From contig NZ_FXAJ01000002.1 in the NCBI RefSeq assembly GCF_900177535.1, positions 62,001-126,000 of the forward strand: a DNA stretch of 64,000 nt, given 5' to 3'. The stretch comes from Priestia filamentosa. GTDB lineage: Bacteria; Bacillota; Bacilli; Bacillales; Bacillaceae_H. Made by a program: the position numbers and the translations under genes. This document shows positions 39,835-47,955 of the stretch, piece by piece. Numbering within the stretch: the stretch's first letter is position 1; each line of letters opens with the position of its first letter. The notes under the pieces are model-generated. The model saw only the letters and a list, made by a program, of their open reading frames with translations. It did no database searches and was not told the origin of the DNA.

Positions 39835-40493
39835 AATTCCCGCTTTTGAATGTCTCGAAAAGTTAGAGGACCACCGTGGCCAACATAGATTTTACTTGGT
39901 TTCTCATGAAGCAAACGTTGAATACTTTTTTGAGCAGTATCCATATTATGAGCAAAGTAATGGTGTCTCGGTTTGTGAGGAAGAAAAAAGCCGCCAATGT
40001 GTCCACCCATTAAAAGATCCCCTATAATCATTTCCTTATTTTTTAAAATAACAGAGAGGGAACCGTCTGTATGACCAGGAGTATGAACAACTTTTCCGTT
40101 TACACCAAAAGGCTTAAGTGAAAGCGTGGTATCTATCAACATATCAGGCGATGTTCCTTTGATTTTACCGTGTAAAAAAGGTTTGATAAGGGCTCCCCGT
40201 TTTCGGGTCGGCTTTAAATAGGAGTCTTGTCCTTTTTCTAAGGCGCCTACATCTTCTCTGTGAATGGCTACGGGCGCATTGAATACGCTCCTTATCTCAT
40301 TGATATTGCCAAAATGATCAAGATGACCATGTGTTAAAAGAATAAGGGATACGCTGTTTTTAGTTACGCCAAGTTTGTAGAGAGATTGAAGTAAAAAATC
40401 GCTTTTCTTAGGGGACCCTGTATTAACGATAATTGTTTTTTCTTCTTGAATGACGAACACGTTTGCTCGCCCAACTTTTAATGAATGAATCAT
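39831..40493 (-). CDS. Metallo-beta-lactamase-fold hydrolase
   Basis: 220 residues. The zinc motif is LLTHGHLDHFGN (HxHxDH); VVHTPGHTDGSL supplies the third His and IGDLLMGGH the bridging Asp, with YVGHGGP the last His. Substrate unknown: the group covers glyoxalase II-like thioesterases and lactonases. ATG 40493 follows AAGGAGCG. The frame is open for 50 further codons upstream but without a ribosome site. Confidence 0.85.
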   Translation of the reverse strand: MIHSLKVGRANVFVIQEEKTIIVNTGSPKKSDFLLQSLYKLGVTKNSVSLILLTHGHLDHFGNINEIRSVFNAPVAIHREDVGALEKGQDSYLKPTRKRGALIKPFLHGKIKGTSPDMLIDTTLSLKPFGVNGKVVHTPGHTDGSLSVILKNKEMIIGDLLMGGHIGGFFLPHKPRHHYFAHNMDTAQKSIQRLLHEKPSKIYVGHGGPLTFRDIQKREF

Positions 40494-40601
40494 CTTTACG
40501 CTCCTTTTTAAATGTATTAAAAAATGTGAAGTCAAATAGCATGAATTACCTTCTTCTTTTTGGCATAATAGGGAAAGACAATAAAAAGGGGGAGGATGAA
40601 T

Positions 40602-41945
40602 ATGGCACGGTATGACTTTACAGAGGGAAATATATTTAAGCAAATGTTATGGTTCTCAACCCCCATTTTACTAACAAACTTGCTTCAGACGTCTTATCAG
40701 TTTATTGATAGTTTGTGGGTTGGTAACTTGCTAGGGGCTCAGGCGCTTGGAGCTGTTGCAGTATCAGGTACCGTGATTTTTACGATCTTATCATTTGTCA
40801 TTGGGGTAAACAATGCCTCATTAACCATTTTATCTCAGCAAAAAGGAAAAGGAAATGAAGAAGGCTTAAAAAACTATTTAAATGCCTTCGTTGTTACGCT
40901 TACATGTTTAGCATTTGTGCTTGGAGTTGTTGGTTATTTCTTAGCTCGTCCGATTTTAATGATGCTAGGAACGCCGCCATCAATGGTTGATGAAGCTACG
41001 TTATACTTAAAGATTAACTTTGTTGGTATTCTCTTTTTGTTTGGCTATAATTTTATCGCAACCGTTTTACGAGCATTAGGAGATAGCCGAACACCATTAA
41101 AGTTTGTATGTATTGCGGTTCTCCTTAATACAGTGCTTGCACCGTTATTTATTATACAGTTTCATTTTGGAATAGAAGGAGCTGCATATGCAACACTTAT
41201 TTCACAAGCTTTCGCTTTTCTGTATGGACTAGCTTTAATGATTAGGAAAAAGCTTGTTCCATTCACAAAGCCAAGTTTACCTCAAAAGGAAGAAATCCTG
41301 CTTATTTTAAAGCTTGGTATTCCTGCAGGACTGCAAATGATGGTGATTTCTTCAGGAGTAATGGCCATTATGAGCGTTGTGACAAGCTTTGGAGAACATA
41401 CTGTAGCTGGTTTTGGGGCAGCACAGCGTCTGGATTCGTTGCTAATGCTTCCAGCAATGGCTCTTGGTACAGCTGTCAGCAGTATGGCTGGTCAAAATAT
41501 AGGCGTTTCGAAGTGGGATAGAGTGCATAAAATCGCTCGGTATGGCGTTTTATACAACTTAGTCATTATGCTTGTTGTTTCTGTTATCATTTTCTTCTTT
41601 GCTCATGAAGCTGTTAGTCTTTTTACAAATGACGAGAGTGCTATTAAGTTTGGAGGAGAGTACCTCCAAATTATCGCCTTTTTTTATCCGCTCCTTGGGA
41701 TTAATTTTATTTTAAACGGAGTTGTCCGGGCTTCGGGAGCTATGATTCAAATTTTACTTTTAAATGTTGTTTCCCTTTGGGTGCTACGCTATCCCCTCAC
41801 ATATGGTTTATCGTCTTTTTTTGGAGAGATGGGCATTGGTCTTGGAATGGGCATTAGCTTTTTAATTAGTAGTATCGTTGTCTATTTCTATTACAAATAT
41901 GGAAAATGGAAAGAAAAGGAGCTTTTTAAAAAGAAGAAAATGTGA
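40602..41945 (+). CDS. MATE family efflux transporter
   Basis: 447 residues with twelve helices arranged as two homologous bundles. The start FKQMLWFSTPILLTNLLQTSYQFIDSLWVGNLLGAQALGAVAVSG and the loop LRALGDSRTPLKFV are standard for NorM/DinF-type MATE pumps. B. subtilis YoeA/YpnP are related. It exports cationic drugs or metabolites by Na+ or H+ antiport; the substrate is unknown. ATG 40602 was preferred over 40596, which abuts the GGGGGAGG ribosome site. Confidence 0.88.
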   Translation: MARYDFTEGNIFKQMLWFSTPILLTNLLQTSYQFIDSLWVGNLLGAQALGAVAVSGTVIFTILSFVIGVNNASLTILSQQKGKGNEEGLKNYLNAFVVTLTCLAFVLGVVGYFLARPILMMLGTPPSMVDEATLYLKINFVGILFLFGYNFIATVLRALGDSRTPLKFVCIAVLLNTVLAPLFIIQFHFGIEGAAYATLISQAFAFLYGLALMIRKKLVPFTKPSLPQKEEILLILKLGIPAGLQMMVISSGVMAIMSVVTSFGEHTVAGFGAAQRLDSLLMLPAMALGTAVSSMAGQNIGVSKWDRVHKIARYGVLYNLVIMLVVSVIIFFFAHEAVSLFTNDESAIKFGGEYLQIIAFFYPLLGINFILNGVVRASGAMIQILLLNVVSLWVLRYPLTYGLSSFFGEMGIGLGMGISFLISSIVVYFYYKYGKWKEKELFKKKKM

Positions 41946-41977
41946 AAAGAGAGCCACTATATGTGGCTCTCTTTTTT
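41945..41977. terminator. Bidirectional terminator between MATE and coaA genes
   Basis: AGAGAGCCAC/GTGGCTCTCT with loop TATA-T and a T-run. Confidence 0.9.
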
Positions 41978-42911
41978 ATAGTTGCTTCATGCGAATTTTT
42001 TCTACTCCATGGTCTTGGCCTTTACGAAGGATAAGATCTGCACGATAGCGGGTTGGAAGAATGTTCTCATGAAGGTTCTTTTGGTTAATATCTTTCCAAA
42101 TGTTTGTTGCTATGTTTGTTGCTTCTTCTTCAGAAAGGCTTGCATAGCGATGAAAATAAGAATCTGGGTTTTGAAAAGATGTTTGACAAAAGATTTTAAA
42201 ACGTTCTACATACCAACGGAAAATATCAGACTCATCAGCATCTACATAAATCGAGAAATCAAAGAAATCAGACACGGAAAGCTGAGGGGTCTCAAAATTT
42301 TGCATTTGTTGAAGAACGTTAATGCCTTCCAAAATTAAAATGTCAGGCTGTGAAATATGAGTATATTCATCTGGAACTCTATCATACAGCACATGTGAAT
42401 AAAGGGGCGCATTAACATGTGGGTCCCCAGATTTTACAGCTGTTAAAAAATCAATTAAATATTTTGTATCATAGCTTTCAGGAAAACCTTTGCGGTGCAT
42501 AAGTCCTTTTTCTTCTAATACATGTTTAGGATATAAAAAGCCATCTGTTGTTACAAGATCAACACGCGGATGTTCAGGCCAGCGAGACAAAAGCGCTTGA
42601 ATAACGCGTGCTGTTGTACTTTTCCCAACGCCGACACTTCCGGCAATTCCAATAATGTAAGGTACTTTACTGCCTTGTTTACCAAGAAAGTCGTGTGTAC
42701 CTTTGAAAAGCATTTGAGAAGCTTTTACATAAAGATTTAAAAGACGAGAAAGCGGTAAGTAAATGTTTGATACTTCACGGACGGATAGTTTATCATTAAT
42801 GCCTCGGAAGTTTTCGACTTCTTCTTTTGTTAATGGAAAAGGTGTAACAGAACGAAGCTTAGACCATTCCTTTTCCGTGAACGTTATGTATGGAGAGTAT
42901 GTTCCATTCAT
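41976..42911 (-). CDS. coaA: Type I pantothenate kinase CoaA
   Basis: 311 residues. The P-loop is IAGSVGVGKSTTARVIQALL (about 88-107), and LVTTDGFLYPKHVLEEKGLMHRKGFPESYD, LEGINVLQ and IYVDADESDIFRWYVERF are CoaA signatures. It phosphorylates pantothenate, the first and usually feedback-controlled step of coenzyme A synthesis. Length matches the family. It is single in its unit and ends at the shared terminator. Confidence 0.96.
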   Translation of the reverse strand: MNGTYSPYITFTEKEWSKLRSVTPFPLTKEEVENFRGINDKLSVREVSNIYLPLSRLLNLYVKASQMLFKGTHDFLGKQGSKVPYIIGIAGSVGVGKSTTARVIQALLSRWPEHPRVDLVTTDGFLYPKHVLEEKGLMHRKGFPESYDTKYLIDFLTAVKSGDPHVNAPLYSHVLYDRVPDEYTHISQPDILILEGINVLQQMQNFETPQLSVSDFFDFSIYVDADESDIFRWYVERFKIFCQTSFQNPDSYFHRYASLSEEEATNIATNIWKDINQKNLHENILPTRYRADLILRKGQDHGVEKIRMKQL

Positions 42912-43076
42912 GATTTAATCCCTTCTCTACTACTAATAATGTAATTATAAAAACTATAGCACATAAAAAAGAAGATGAATAGAGGAGAAAGAAAACGTAT
43001 ACAAAATTCAATGGATCTTTCTAGTCTTTATCTTCCTTTTTTTATTCATCCATAGTTTTCATTTAGTCGGTTCTAT

Positions 43077-43105
43077 TGAAACCAACAAAGTGAAGAAAAC
43101 GTATA
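43077..43105 (+). promoter_or_regulatory. Candidate ECF sigma (sigma-W-like) promoter
   Basis: TGAAAC at 43077-43082, a 17-base spacer and CGTATA at 43100-43105 match the B. subtilis sigma-W form TGAAAC-N16/17-CGTA. The start would be near 43112, and the next gene begins at 43128. Confidence 0.65.
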
Positions 43106-43127
43106 AAAACAGAGGAGGGGAAGCTCG

Positions 43128-43352
43128 TTGCTTTTTTTATCTCTGATGTTTCTTACTTTTACAACAGTTTTTATTTTGATAGTTTTGGTTGCGTGCTACA
43201 AATTTTTTATTTTAAAACGTACGGTTTCTAAAAGCCACTATACACCATTTGATTATATTACAGGACAAAATACTGTCGAATTTCATGAAGAAGAAAATAA
43301 TAGGGAAGAAGATAATGATAATGGAGAAAAATTTAAAAAATCTCCCTGTTAG
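43128..43352 (+). CDS. Small single-helix membrane protein, DUF3951-like
   Basis: 74 residues: one membrane helix (about 3-28), then YTPFDYITGQNTVEFHEEENN and an acidic tail. The YTPFDxITGQ...FHEE segment matches small Bacillus DUF3951 proteins. The TTG start at 43128 follows GAGGAGGGG by nine bases; the ATG at 43146 would cut into the helix. The upstream ECF-type promoter suggests an envelope-stress role, but no function is known. Confidence 0.65.
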   Translation: MLFLSLMFLTFTTVFILIVLVACYKFFILKRTVSKSHYTPFDYITGQNTVEFHEEENNREEDNDNGEKFKKSPC

Positions 43353-43354
43353 AG

Positions 43355-43399
43355 CTGTATTCCATCAAAATCTTAGAGAGGATTTTGATGGAAATACAG
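43355..43399. terminator. Long stem-loop between convergent genes
   Basis: CTGTATT-CCATCAAAATC pairs with GATTTTGATGG-AAATACAG, about 18 pairs around an eight-base loop. T-runs are weak on both sides, but location between two stop codons supports a terminator role. Confidence 0.65.
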
Positions 43400-43415
43400 T
43401 GTCTCTTTTGTAAAA

Positions 43416-44360
43416 TTAGTAGCCTTTTTCGTAGTCTACTGTATTAATAGAAGGTGTTTTTCCACTGAGATAGTCTTTTATATTTGGAAGAAAAATCTCT
43501 TCTACAACTCTCTTCGCATAATATTCAGTAGCGCCAGAAGTATGTGGAGTCACAATCACGTTTGGAAGCTCCCAAAGCGGGCTGTTTTCTTCAAGTGGTT
43601 CTTGTTCAAAAACATCAAGTCCAGCTCCTGCAATTTCCTCGTTTTGTAAAGCTTGAATAAGTTCTCTTTCACGAACAAGCTCACCTCTGCCAATATTCAC
43701 AAGAAATGCTGAGCTTTTCATTTTTTTAAACTGCTCTTCACCGAACATTCCGTGCGTATCTTCAGTGAGAGGAAGTGTAATCACAACATAATCACAGTGA
43801 GGTAAGAAAGAAGAGAGAGCTTTTGTTGTGTACATTTCATCAACATACTTTTCTTCTTTACCTGAATGGCGAAGACCTAGCGTTTTCATATTAAAAGCTT
43901 TTGCAATTTTAGCTGTTTCTTTACCAATGGCGCCCATTCCAATGATTCCAATTGTTTTCTCATGAAGTTCTAGGCTCAATCCGCTATTATGCCACTTTTT
44001 CTCGAGCTGATTTCTTACATATGTATGAATCTTTCTTGTTAAAGATAAAAGAAGTCCAAAAATAGTTTCTGAAATAGGATAAGCATGAACGCCGCTTGCT
44101 GTAGAAAGAAAAACCTTCTTTTCTTTAAGTTCTGCGAGAGGAAGTGTATCAACACCAGCGCTCCAGCTTTGTAAAAAGCGAAGATTCTTAAATTCTTCAA
44201 CATTCATCTCGTTTCTCCAACCGAGCACAACTTCTGCTTCTTCTACATAGTTTTTCCATTTGCTTTGGTCTTTTTCAATAATTACCTTGAATCCTACGGC
44301 AACTTCTTCAATTGTGGAACGGTATTCTTCAACATCGTGTACGATAAGCATTGTTTTCAT
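43416..44360 (-). CDS. D-2-hydroxyacid dehydrogenase
   Basis: 314 residues. The NAD site is GIIGMGAIGKETAKIAKAF (about 138-156), with catalytic Arg in VNIGRGELVRE, Glu in GLDVFEQEPL, and His in VTPHTSG: the complete dehydrogenase triad. The substrate specificity is unclear; it belongs with phosphoglycerate/glyoxylate/hydroxypyruvate reductase relatives. The start at 44360 has GGAGGAA upstream. Confidence 0.85.
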   Translation of the reverse strand: MKTMLIVHDVEEYRSTIEEVAVGFKVIIEKDQSKWKNYVEEAEVVLGWRNEMNVEEFKNLRFLQSWSAGVDTLPLAELKEKKVFLSTASGVHAYPISETIFGLLLSLTRKIHTYVRNQLEKKWHNSGLSLELHEKTIGIIGMGAIGKETAKIAKAFNMKTLGLRHSGKEEKYVDEMYTTKALSSFLPHCDYVVITLPLTEDTHGMFGEEQFKKMKSSAFLVNIGRGELVRERELIQALQNEEIAGAGLDVFEQEPLEENSPLWELPNVIVTPHTSGATEYYAKRVVEEIFLPNIKDYLSGKTPSINTVDYEKGY

Positions 44361-44420
44361 CTTTATTCCTCCTTAGAGCTAGTCTATCATAAAGCTCTTT
44401 TCAATCAGAATTTATAATAT

Positions 44421-44445
44421 GTTTAATTCTTTTAAGAGAGGGAAA
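44421..44445 (+). promoter_or_regulatory. Candidate sigma-B promoter
   Basis: GTTTAA (44421-44426), 13-base spacer, GGGAAA (44440-44445), close to the sigma-B form GTTTAA-N12/14-GGGTAT. It stands 39 bases before a CsbD-like gene; csbD itself belongs to the sigma-B regulon of B. subtilis. Confidence 0.6.
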
Positions 44446-44483
44446 AGAAAAAGTAACAATTTAAGAAGGAGAAGGTGATGTAA

Positions 44484-44660
44484 ATGAGTAAAAACAACGG
44501 ACTTAGTGAAAAAGTAAAAAGTGCAGTGAATAAAGTAAAGGGAGAAACAAAAGATCAAGTCGGGAACGCAACGAATGATTATCACATGCAAAATGAAGGT
44601 AAGAAAGATAAATTAAAAGGCGATGTTCAAAAAGAAATTGGAAAAGCAAAAGACCGCTAA
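44484..44660 (+). CDS. CsbD family stress protein
   Basis: 58 residues. EKVKSAVNKVKGETKDQVGNAT and KKDKLKGDVQKEIGKAKDR carry the repeated KxKGxxK pattern of CsbD-like proteins. The family is small, hydrophilic and induced by general stress, with unknown function. The ATG at 44484 has GGAGAAGGTG upstream, the gene ends at a terminator, and a candidate sigma-B promoter precedes it. Confidence 0.85.
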   Translation: MSKNNGLSEKVKSAVNKVKGETKDQVGNATNDYHMQNEGKKDKLKGDVQKEIGKAKDR

Positions 44661-44697
44661 GAATAAGCTCTTCTCTTCAGAGAAGAGCTTATTCTTA
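44661..44697 (+). terminator. Terminator after the CsbD-like gene
   Basis: GAATAAGCTCTTCTC pairs perfectly with GAGAAGAGCTTATTC over a four-base loop, directly after the stop codon. The T-tract is short. Confidence 0.8.
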
Positions 44698-44834
44698 TGT
44701 GAAAATGTCTTCTTAATAGAGGTAAAGGTCTTTAGATAGAAGTGAAGAGGAAAAAGAGTCTTTTTTACTATCCAATACCTTACTTTATCCCTTTATAATG
44801 GAAAGATAGAGTTGTATGGAAGGAAGGATAAGAT

Positions 44835-45233
44835 ATGGCAAGACAGCAAGGATTAGAGCATCTTACACATGAGATTAGCGATGCTGCACATAAAGTAGGA
44901 GATGCGCTACATCATGTGAGTGATACAGTAGGAGAGGCAATTGAACGAGAGTTTCTAAAAGCAAAATATTTAGCACAAGCTCTTGTCCTTGAAAGCTACG
45001 CAAACACAGTAAGAAGAGCTGTTAACAACTTCAATGAAGGAGCTCACGAAAACGTAAATGCTTGTGGTGTGCATGCGAGCTCTTGGCTTGGACATCAAAA
45101 AGACGTTTACATAGAGCATCAGGCTCAGCTTACAACAAAATCTCGAAAGGCAAATGAAACAGGCTCAATTCTTATTCAAAAACTAGAAACACTTGCTGCT
45201 GACTTACGGGGCAAGGCTAAAAACATAGCATAG
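44835..45233 (+). CDS. Helical hypothetical protein
   Basis: 132 residues, soluble, predicted all-helical. HLTHEISDAAHKVGDALHHVSDTVGEAIEREFLKAK forms an amphipathic helix with evenly placed His, and the C-terminal half (KSRKANETGSILIQKLETLAADLRGKAKN) is another. I recognise no family; the repeated DAAHKVGDALHHV type heptads hint at membrane or coiled-coil association. GGAAGGA precedes ATG 44835. The gene stands alone next to stress-type genes. Confidence 0.5.
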   Translation: MARQQGLEHLTHEISDAAHKVGDALHHVSDTVGEAIEREFLKAKYLAQALVLESYANTVRRAVNNFNEGAHENVNACGVHASSWLGHQKDVYIEHQAQLTTKSRKANETGSILIQKLETLAADLRGKAKNIA

Positions 45234-45375
45234 CATATGTAAAGAGCACATCTTTGTGTTCTTTTTTTCTTTTCTATCTAAAAAAAGGTTTTGAACAAAA
45301 AAAAGGTGGAATGTAGGAGAGAAAAGGAAACTTTTTTTAAAGCTTCCTTCCATTAAATTAACAGGAGGGACCATC

Positions 45376-45855
45376 ATGTTTGGGTTTGAAGATTTACCTA
45401 AGTTTTTCTTTTCATTTTTAATTGTCCTTCCACTTGTTGCCATCACTCATCAACTAGGACATTTAATCGTTGCTATTCTTTTTGGGGGAAGAGTAGATTT
45501 TACAATTGGTCGTGGTAAAACGATTTTTAAAAAGGGGAAATTTAAAATTAAGTCTGTTTATTTTTTAGATTCCTTTTGTGTTTATGAAGAATTAAAGATT
45601 GATAATCGATTTACTCATGCTTTTGTATATGCAGGAGGAATAATTGCTAATCTAGCTTCTATTTTGATTATGAATGGGTTAGTAGTATACAGTACAGTGG
45701 AACCTTCTCTATTCTCTTATCAGTTTGTTTATTTTTCTGTCTACTATGTAGCATTGTCTCTTTTACCTATTAAGTTTTCAGAAACAACGTCAAGTGATGG
45801 TCGGGCGATCTATGATGCCCTTCGCTATGGAAAAATTGCCTGTAATCCAGACTGA
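45376..45855 (+). CDS. Site-2-protease (M50)-like membrane protein with HQxxH in place of HExxH
   Basis: 159 residues with about four helices. ITHQLGHLIVAILFGGRVDF at residues about 23-42 aligns with the M50 zinc motif HELGH, but the catalytic Glu is Gln (HQLGH). NRFTHAFVYAGGIIANLASIL and LLPIKFSETTSSDGRAIYDALRYG correspond to the second family blocks (the LDG/SDG loop). Without the Glu, proteolysis is unlikely, so it may be an inactive homologue that binds or regulates, or simply a decaying gene. ATG 45376 follows AGGAGGG. It stands alone. Confidence 0.7.
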   Translation: MFGFEDLPKFFFSFLIVLPLVAITHQLGHLIVAILFGGRVDFTIGRGKTIFKKGKFKIKSVYFLDSFCVYEELKIDNRFTHAFVYAGGIIANLASILIMNGLVVYSTVEPSLFSYQFVYFSVYYVALSLLPIKFSETTSSDGRAIYDALRYGKIACNPD

Positions 45856-45927
45856 GTCTAATTGTTACGTAACAAATAAAACTTAGAAGGAATTTCTGAG
45901 CGTGAGATAAAATAATGAAGAGATAAT

Positions 45928-45963
45928 GAAAAAGCCCCTTACACGGAAGTAAGGAGCTTTTTC
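45928..45963. terminator. Bidirectional terminator
   Basis: AAAAAGC-CCTTAC pairs with GTAAGG-GCTTTTT, between the M50-like gene and the stop codon of the permease gene. Confidence 0.87.
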
Positions 45964-45964
45964 A

Positions 45965-47356
45965 TTATGAAATTTCTTCTTTTGTAGTTGTTGCAACGCT
46001 TGTTACATCCTTCTTTTTAATTAAGAAATAAGATCCTACAACACATAAAGCAATCAATGTTGTGAGATAAAACTGTGAGCGAAGCGAATCAATGAATGCC
46101 ATTGCAAAGAAAATGCTAGCCATTGCAGCGATTGTAATATACGTTAAGTAAGGGAAAAACCACATTTTAATTTTAAGCGCTTCAGGGTTTGTTTTCTCAT
46201 ACATACGGCGCAGTCTTAACTGTGAAAAGGCAATAACGAGATAAACAAGTAGCGCAACTCCACCAGAAGCATTTACTAAGAACAAAAAGATTTTATCTGG
46301 TGAAAGATAGTTAAAACCAACGCTAATGTAAGAAACAATTGTACAACCTATAATGGCGTTAAATGGAATTCCTTTTTTGTTCACTTTCAAGAACATGCGA
46401 GGTGCATCACCTTTTTGAGCCATTGAAAACAGCATACGTGAGCTTGTATAGAGACCTGAATTCAAGCAGGAAAGGACAGCTGTTAATACAATAAAGTTCA
46501 TAATTTGGGCTGCTCCTGGAACGTTTACAAGCTCTAAAATAGACACGAATGGACTTTTTAAAAGAGTTGGAGAGTCCCAAGGTAGAATTGTAACAAGAAT
46601 CATCATTGATCCAAGGTAGAAAATCAGAATACGGTAAATAACTGTTCTTGTAGCAATTGTAATCGCTTTTTCGGGATCTGCTGATTCTCCAGCTGCTGTT
46701 GCTACAATCTCAGTTCCCATGAATGAGAACATTACAAGTGCAACACCTAAAAAGACAGAGCTTATTCCATTTGGAAGAAAGCCACCTCGGTCTACAAGGT
46801 TTGTTGTTCCTGGTGATTCAACGCCTGGGATAAGACCTAAAATGATTGCTCCACCAAGAATTAAAAATAAAGCAAGACTAACTACTTTTATAAGAGAAAA
46901 CCAGTACTCAAATTCTCCAAATGACTTAACGGAGTACACGTTTGTAAGGGTTAATAAGAAAGTAAGAATGAGACTCATAGTCCAAGACGGAATGCCTGGA
47001 AACCAATATTGAATAATATTTGAGCCTGCAATAGCTTCAACAGCAATAACGATTACCCAGAAAAACCAATAAAGCCAGCCAATCGTATATCCTGCCCAAG
47101 GACCTAAAGCTTGTCTTGCATAAGTAGCAAAAGAACCGCTGGACGGATTAGCTGTAGACATTTCACCAAGCATTCTCATGATGAGAATAACGAATAAACC
47201 TGCAAAAGCGTAAGAGAAGATAGATCCTGGTCCTGTTTGACCGATAAGGGTTCCGCTTCCTATAAAAAGCCCAGCTCCGATTATTCCTCCTAAGGAGATC
47301 ATTGTAATATGCCGAATTTTTAGTTCTTTCTTTAGTTGCGGTTGTTCCATATTCAT
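45965..47356 (-). CDS. APC amino-acid permease, GabP/proline-permease type
   Basis: 463 residues with twelve helices. MISLGGIIGAGLFIGSGTLIGQTGPG is the APC start motif, and FGEFEYWFSLIKVVSLALFLILGG and SMAQKGDAPRMF are typical of the AAT branch that includes GabP and proline permeases. It is divergent from P5C dehydrogenase and proline dehydrogenase genes, which makes proline (or GABA/ornithine-type) uptake the best guess. Start 47356 follows AAAGGAGGAAC on the minus strand; the frame is open for 52 more codons upstream without a ribosome site. Confidence 0.85.
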   Translation of the reverse strand: MNMEQPQLKKELKIRHITMISLGGIIGAGLFIGSGTLIGQTGPGSIFSYAFAGLFVILIMRMLGEMSTANPSSGSFATYARQALGPWAGYTIGWLYWFFWVIVIAVEAIAGSNIIQYWFPGIPSWTMSLILTFLLTLTNVYSVKSFGEFEYWFSLIKVVSLALFLILGGAIILGLIPGVESPGTTNLVDRGGFLPNGISSVFLGVALVMFSFMGTEIVATAAGESADPEKAITIATRTVIYRILIFYLGSMMILVTILPWDSPTLLKSPFVSILELVNVPGAAQIMNFIVLTAVLSCLNSGLYTSSRMLFSMAQKGDAPRMFLKVNKKGIPFNAIIGCTIVSYISVGFNYLSPDKIFLFLVNASGGVALLVYLVIAFSQLRLRRMYEKTNPEALKIKMWFFPYLTYITIAAMASIFFAMAFIDSLRSQFYLTTLIALCVVGSYFLIKKKDVTSVATTTKEEIS

Positions 47357-47727
47357 TATGTAGTTCCTCCTTTGCGACAGTGAAATAGAAAACGCTTTCA
47401 AAGTCGTAGATTTGTTAGGAAACGAGCTATATTCCTCCTTTACTAAAAAAGATAAATAAAAATAGGGTTCATAAATATTCTTAATTGTATGATAATTTAA
47501 GTTATACAACATTGTCTACTATTTTTAGCAAATTAAAGTATTTTTTATACAGTTTTACTTGTAATGCTCTTAAGTATATATAAGAAATAAGAGAAAGTAT
47601 AATATATTGTTCGACTTTCTCACATGGAATTTTACATTTTTAGATTTAAAAGGCAATTTTTTTCTTTAAGATCCTTTTTTCTATAGAAGATAATGTTAGA
47701 AAAAGGGGTTAATTGGTATATAATTTT

Positions 47728-47769
47728 TGAACACTTTTGTTTAAAAATAAAAAAATGAACATTTTTGTT
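47728..47769. promoter_or_regulatory. Tandem TGAACAYTTTTGTT elements in the divergent region
   Basis: TGAACACTTTTGTT (47728-47741) and TGAACATTTTTGTT (47756-47769) differ at one position and are 28 bases apart, nearly three helical turns. Each has AACA/TGTT arms. They lie 187-228 bases before pruA and 372-413 before the permease start, where an upstream activating sequence for an AAA+ activator would sit. No -24/-12 promoter was found by eye. Confidence 0.5.
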
Positions 47770-47955
47770 AAAAAAGTGTGTACAAATGAAAATGAATATG
47801 TTTATAATAAAGCATAGAAAATTTAATAAATTATAAAAAGTCAGATAACTAAAGAGGAGATATACTCCAAAAGATGTTTTTAAAGAGATGGCTTTACACG
47901 TAATTTGTTATGAAAGTGGTTTTACAAAATTGACTGTTTAAAAGGAGAGAATAAA

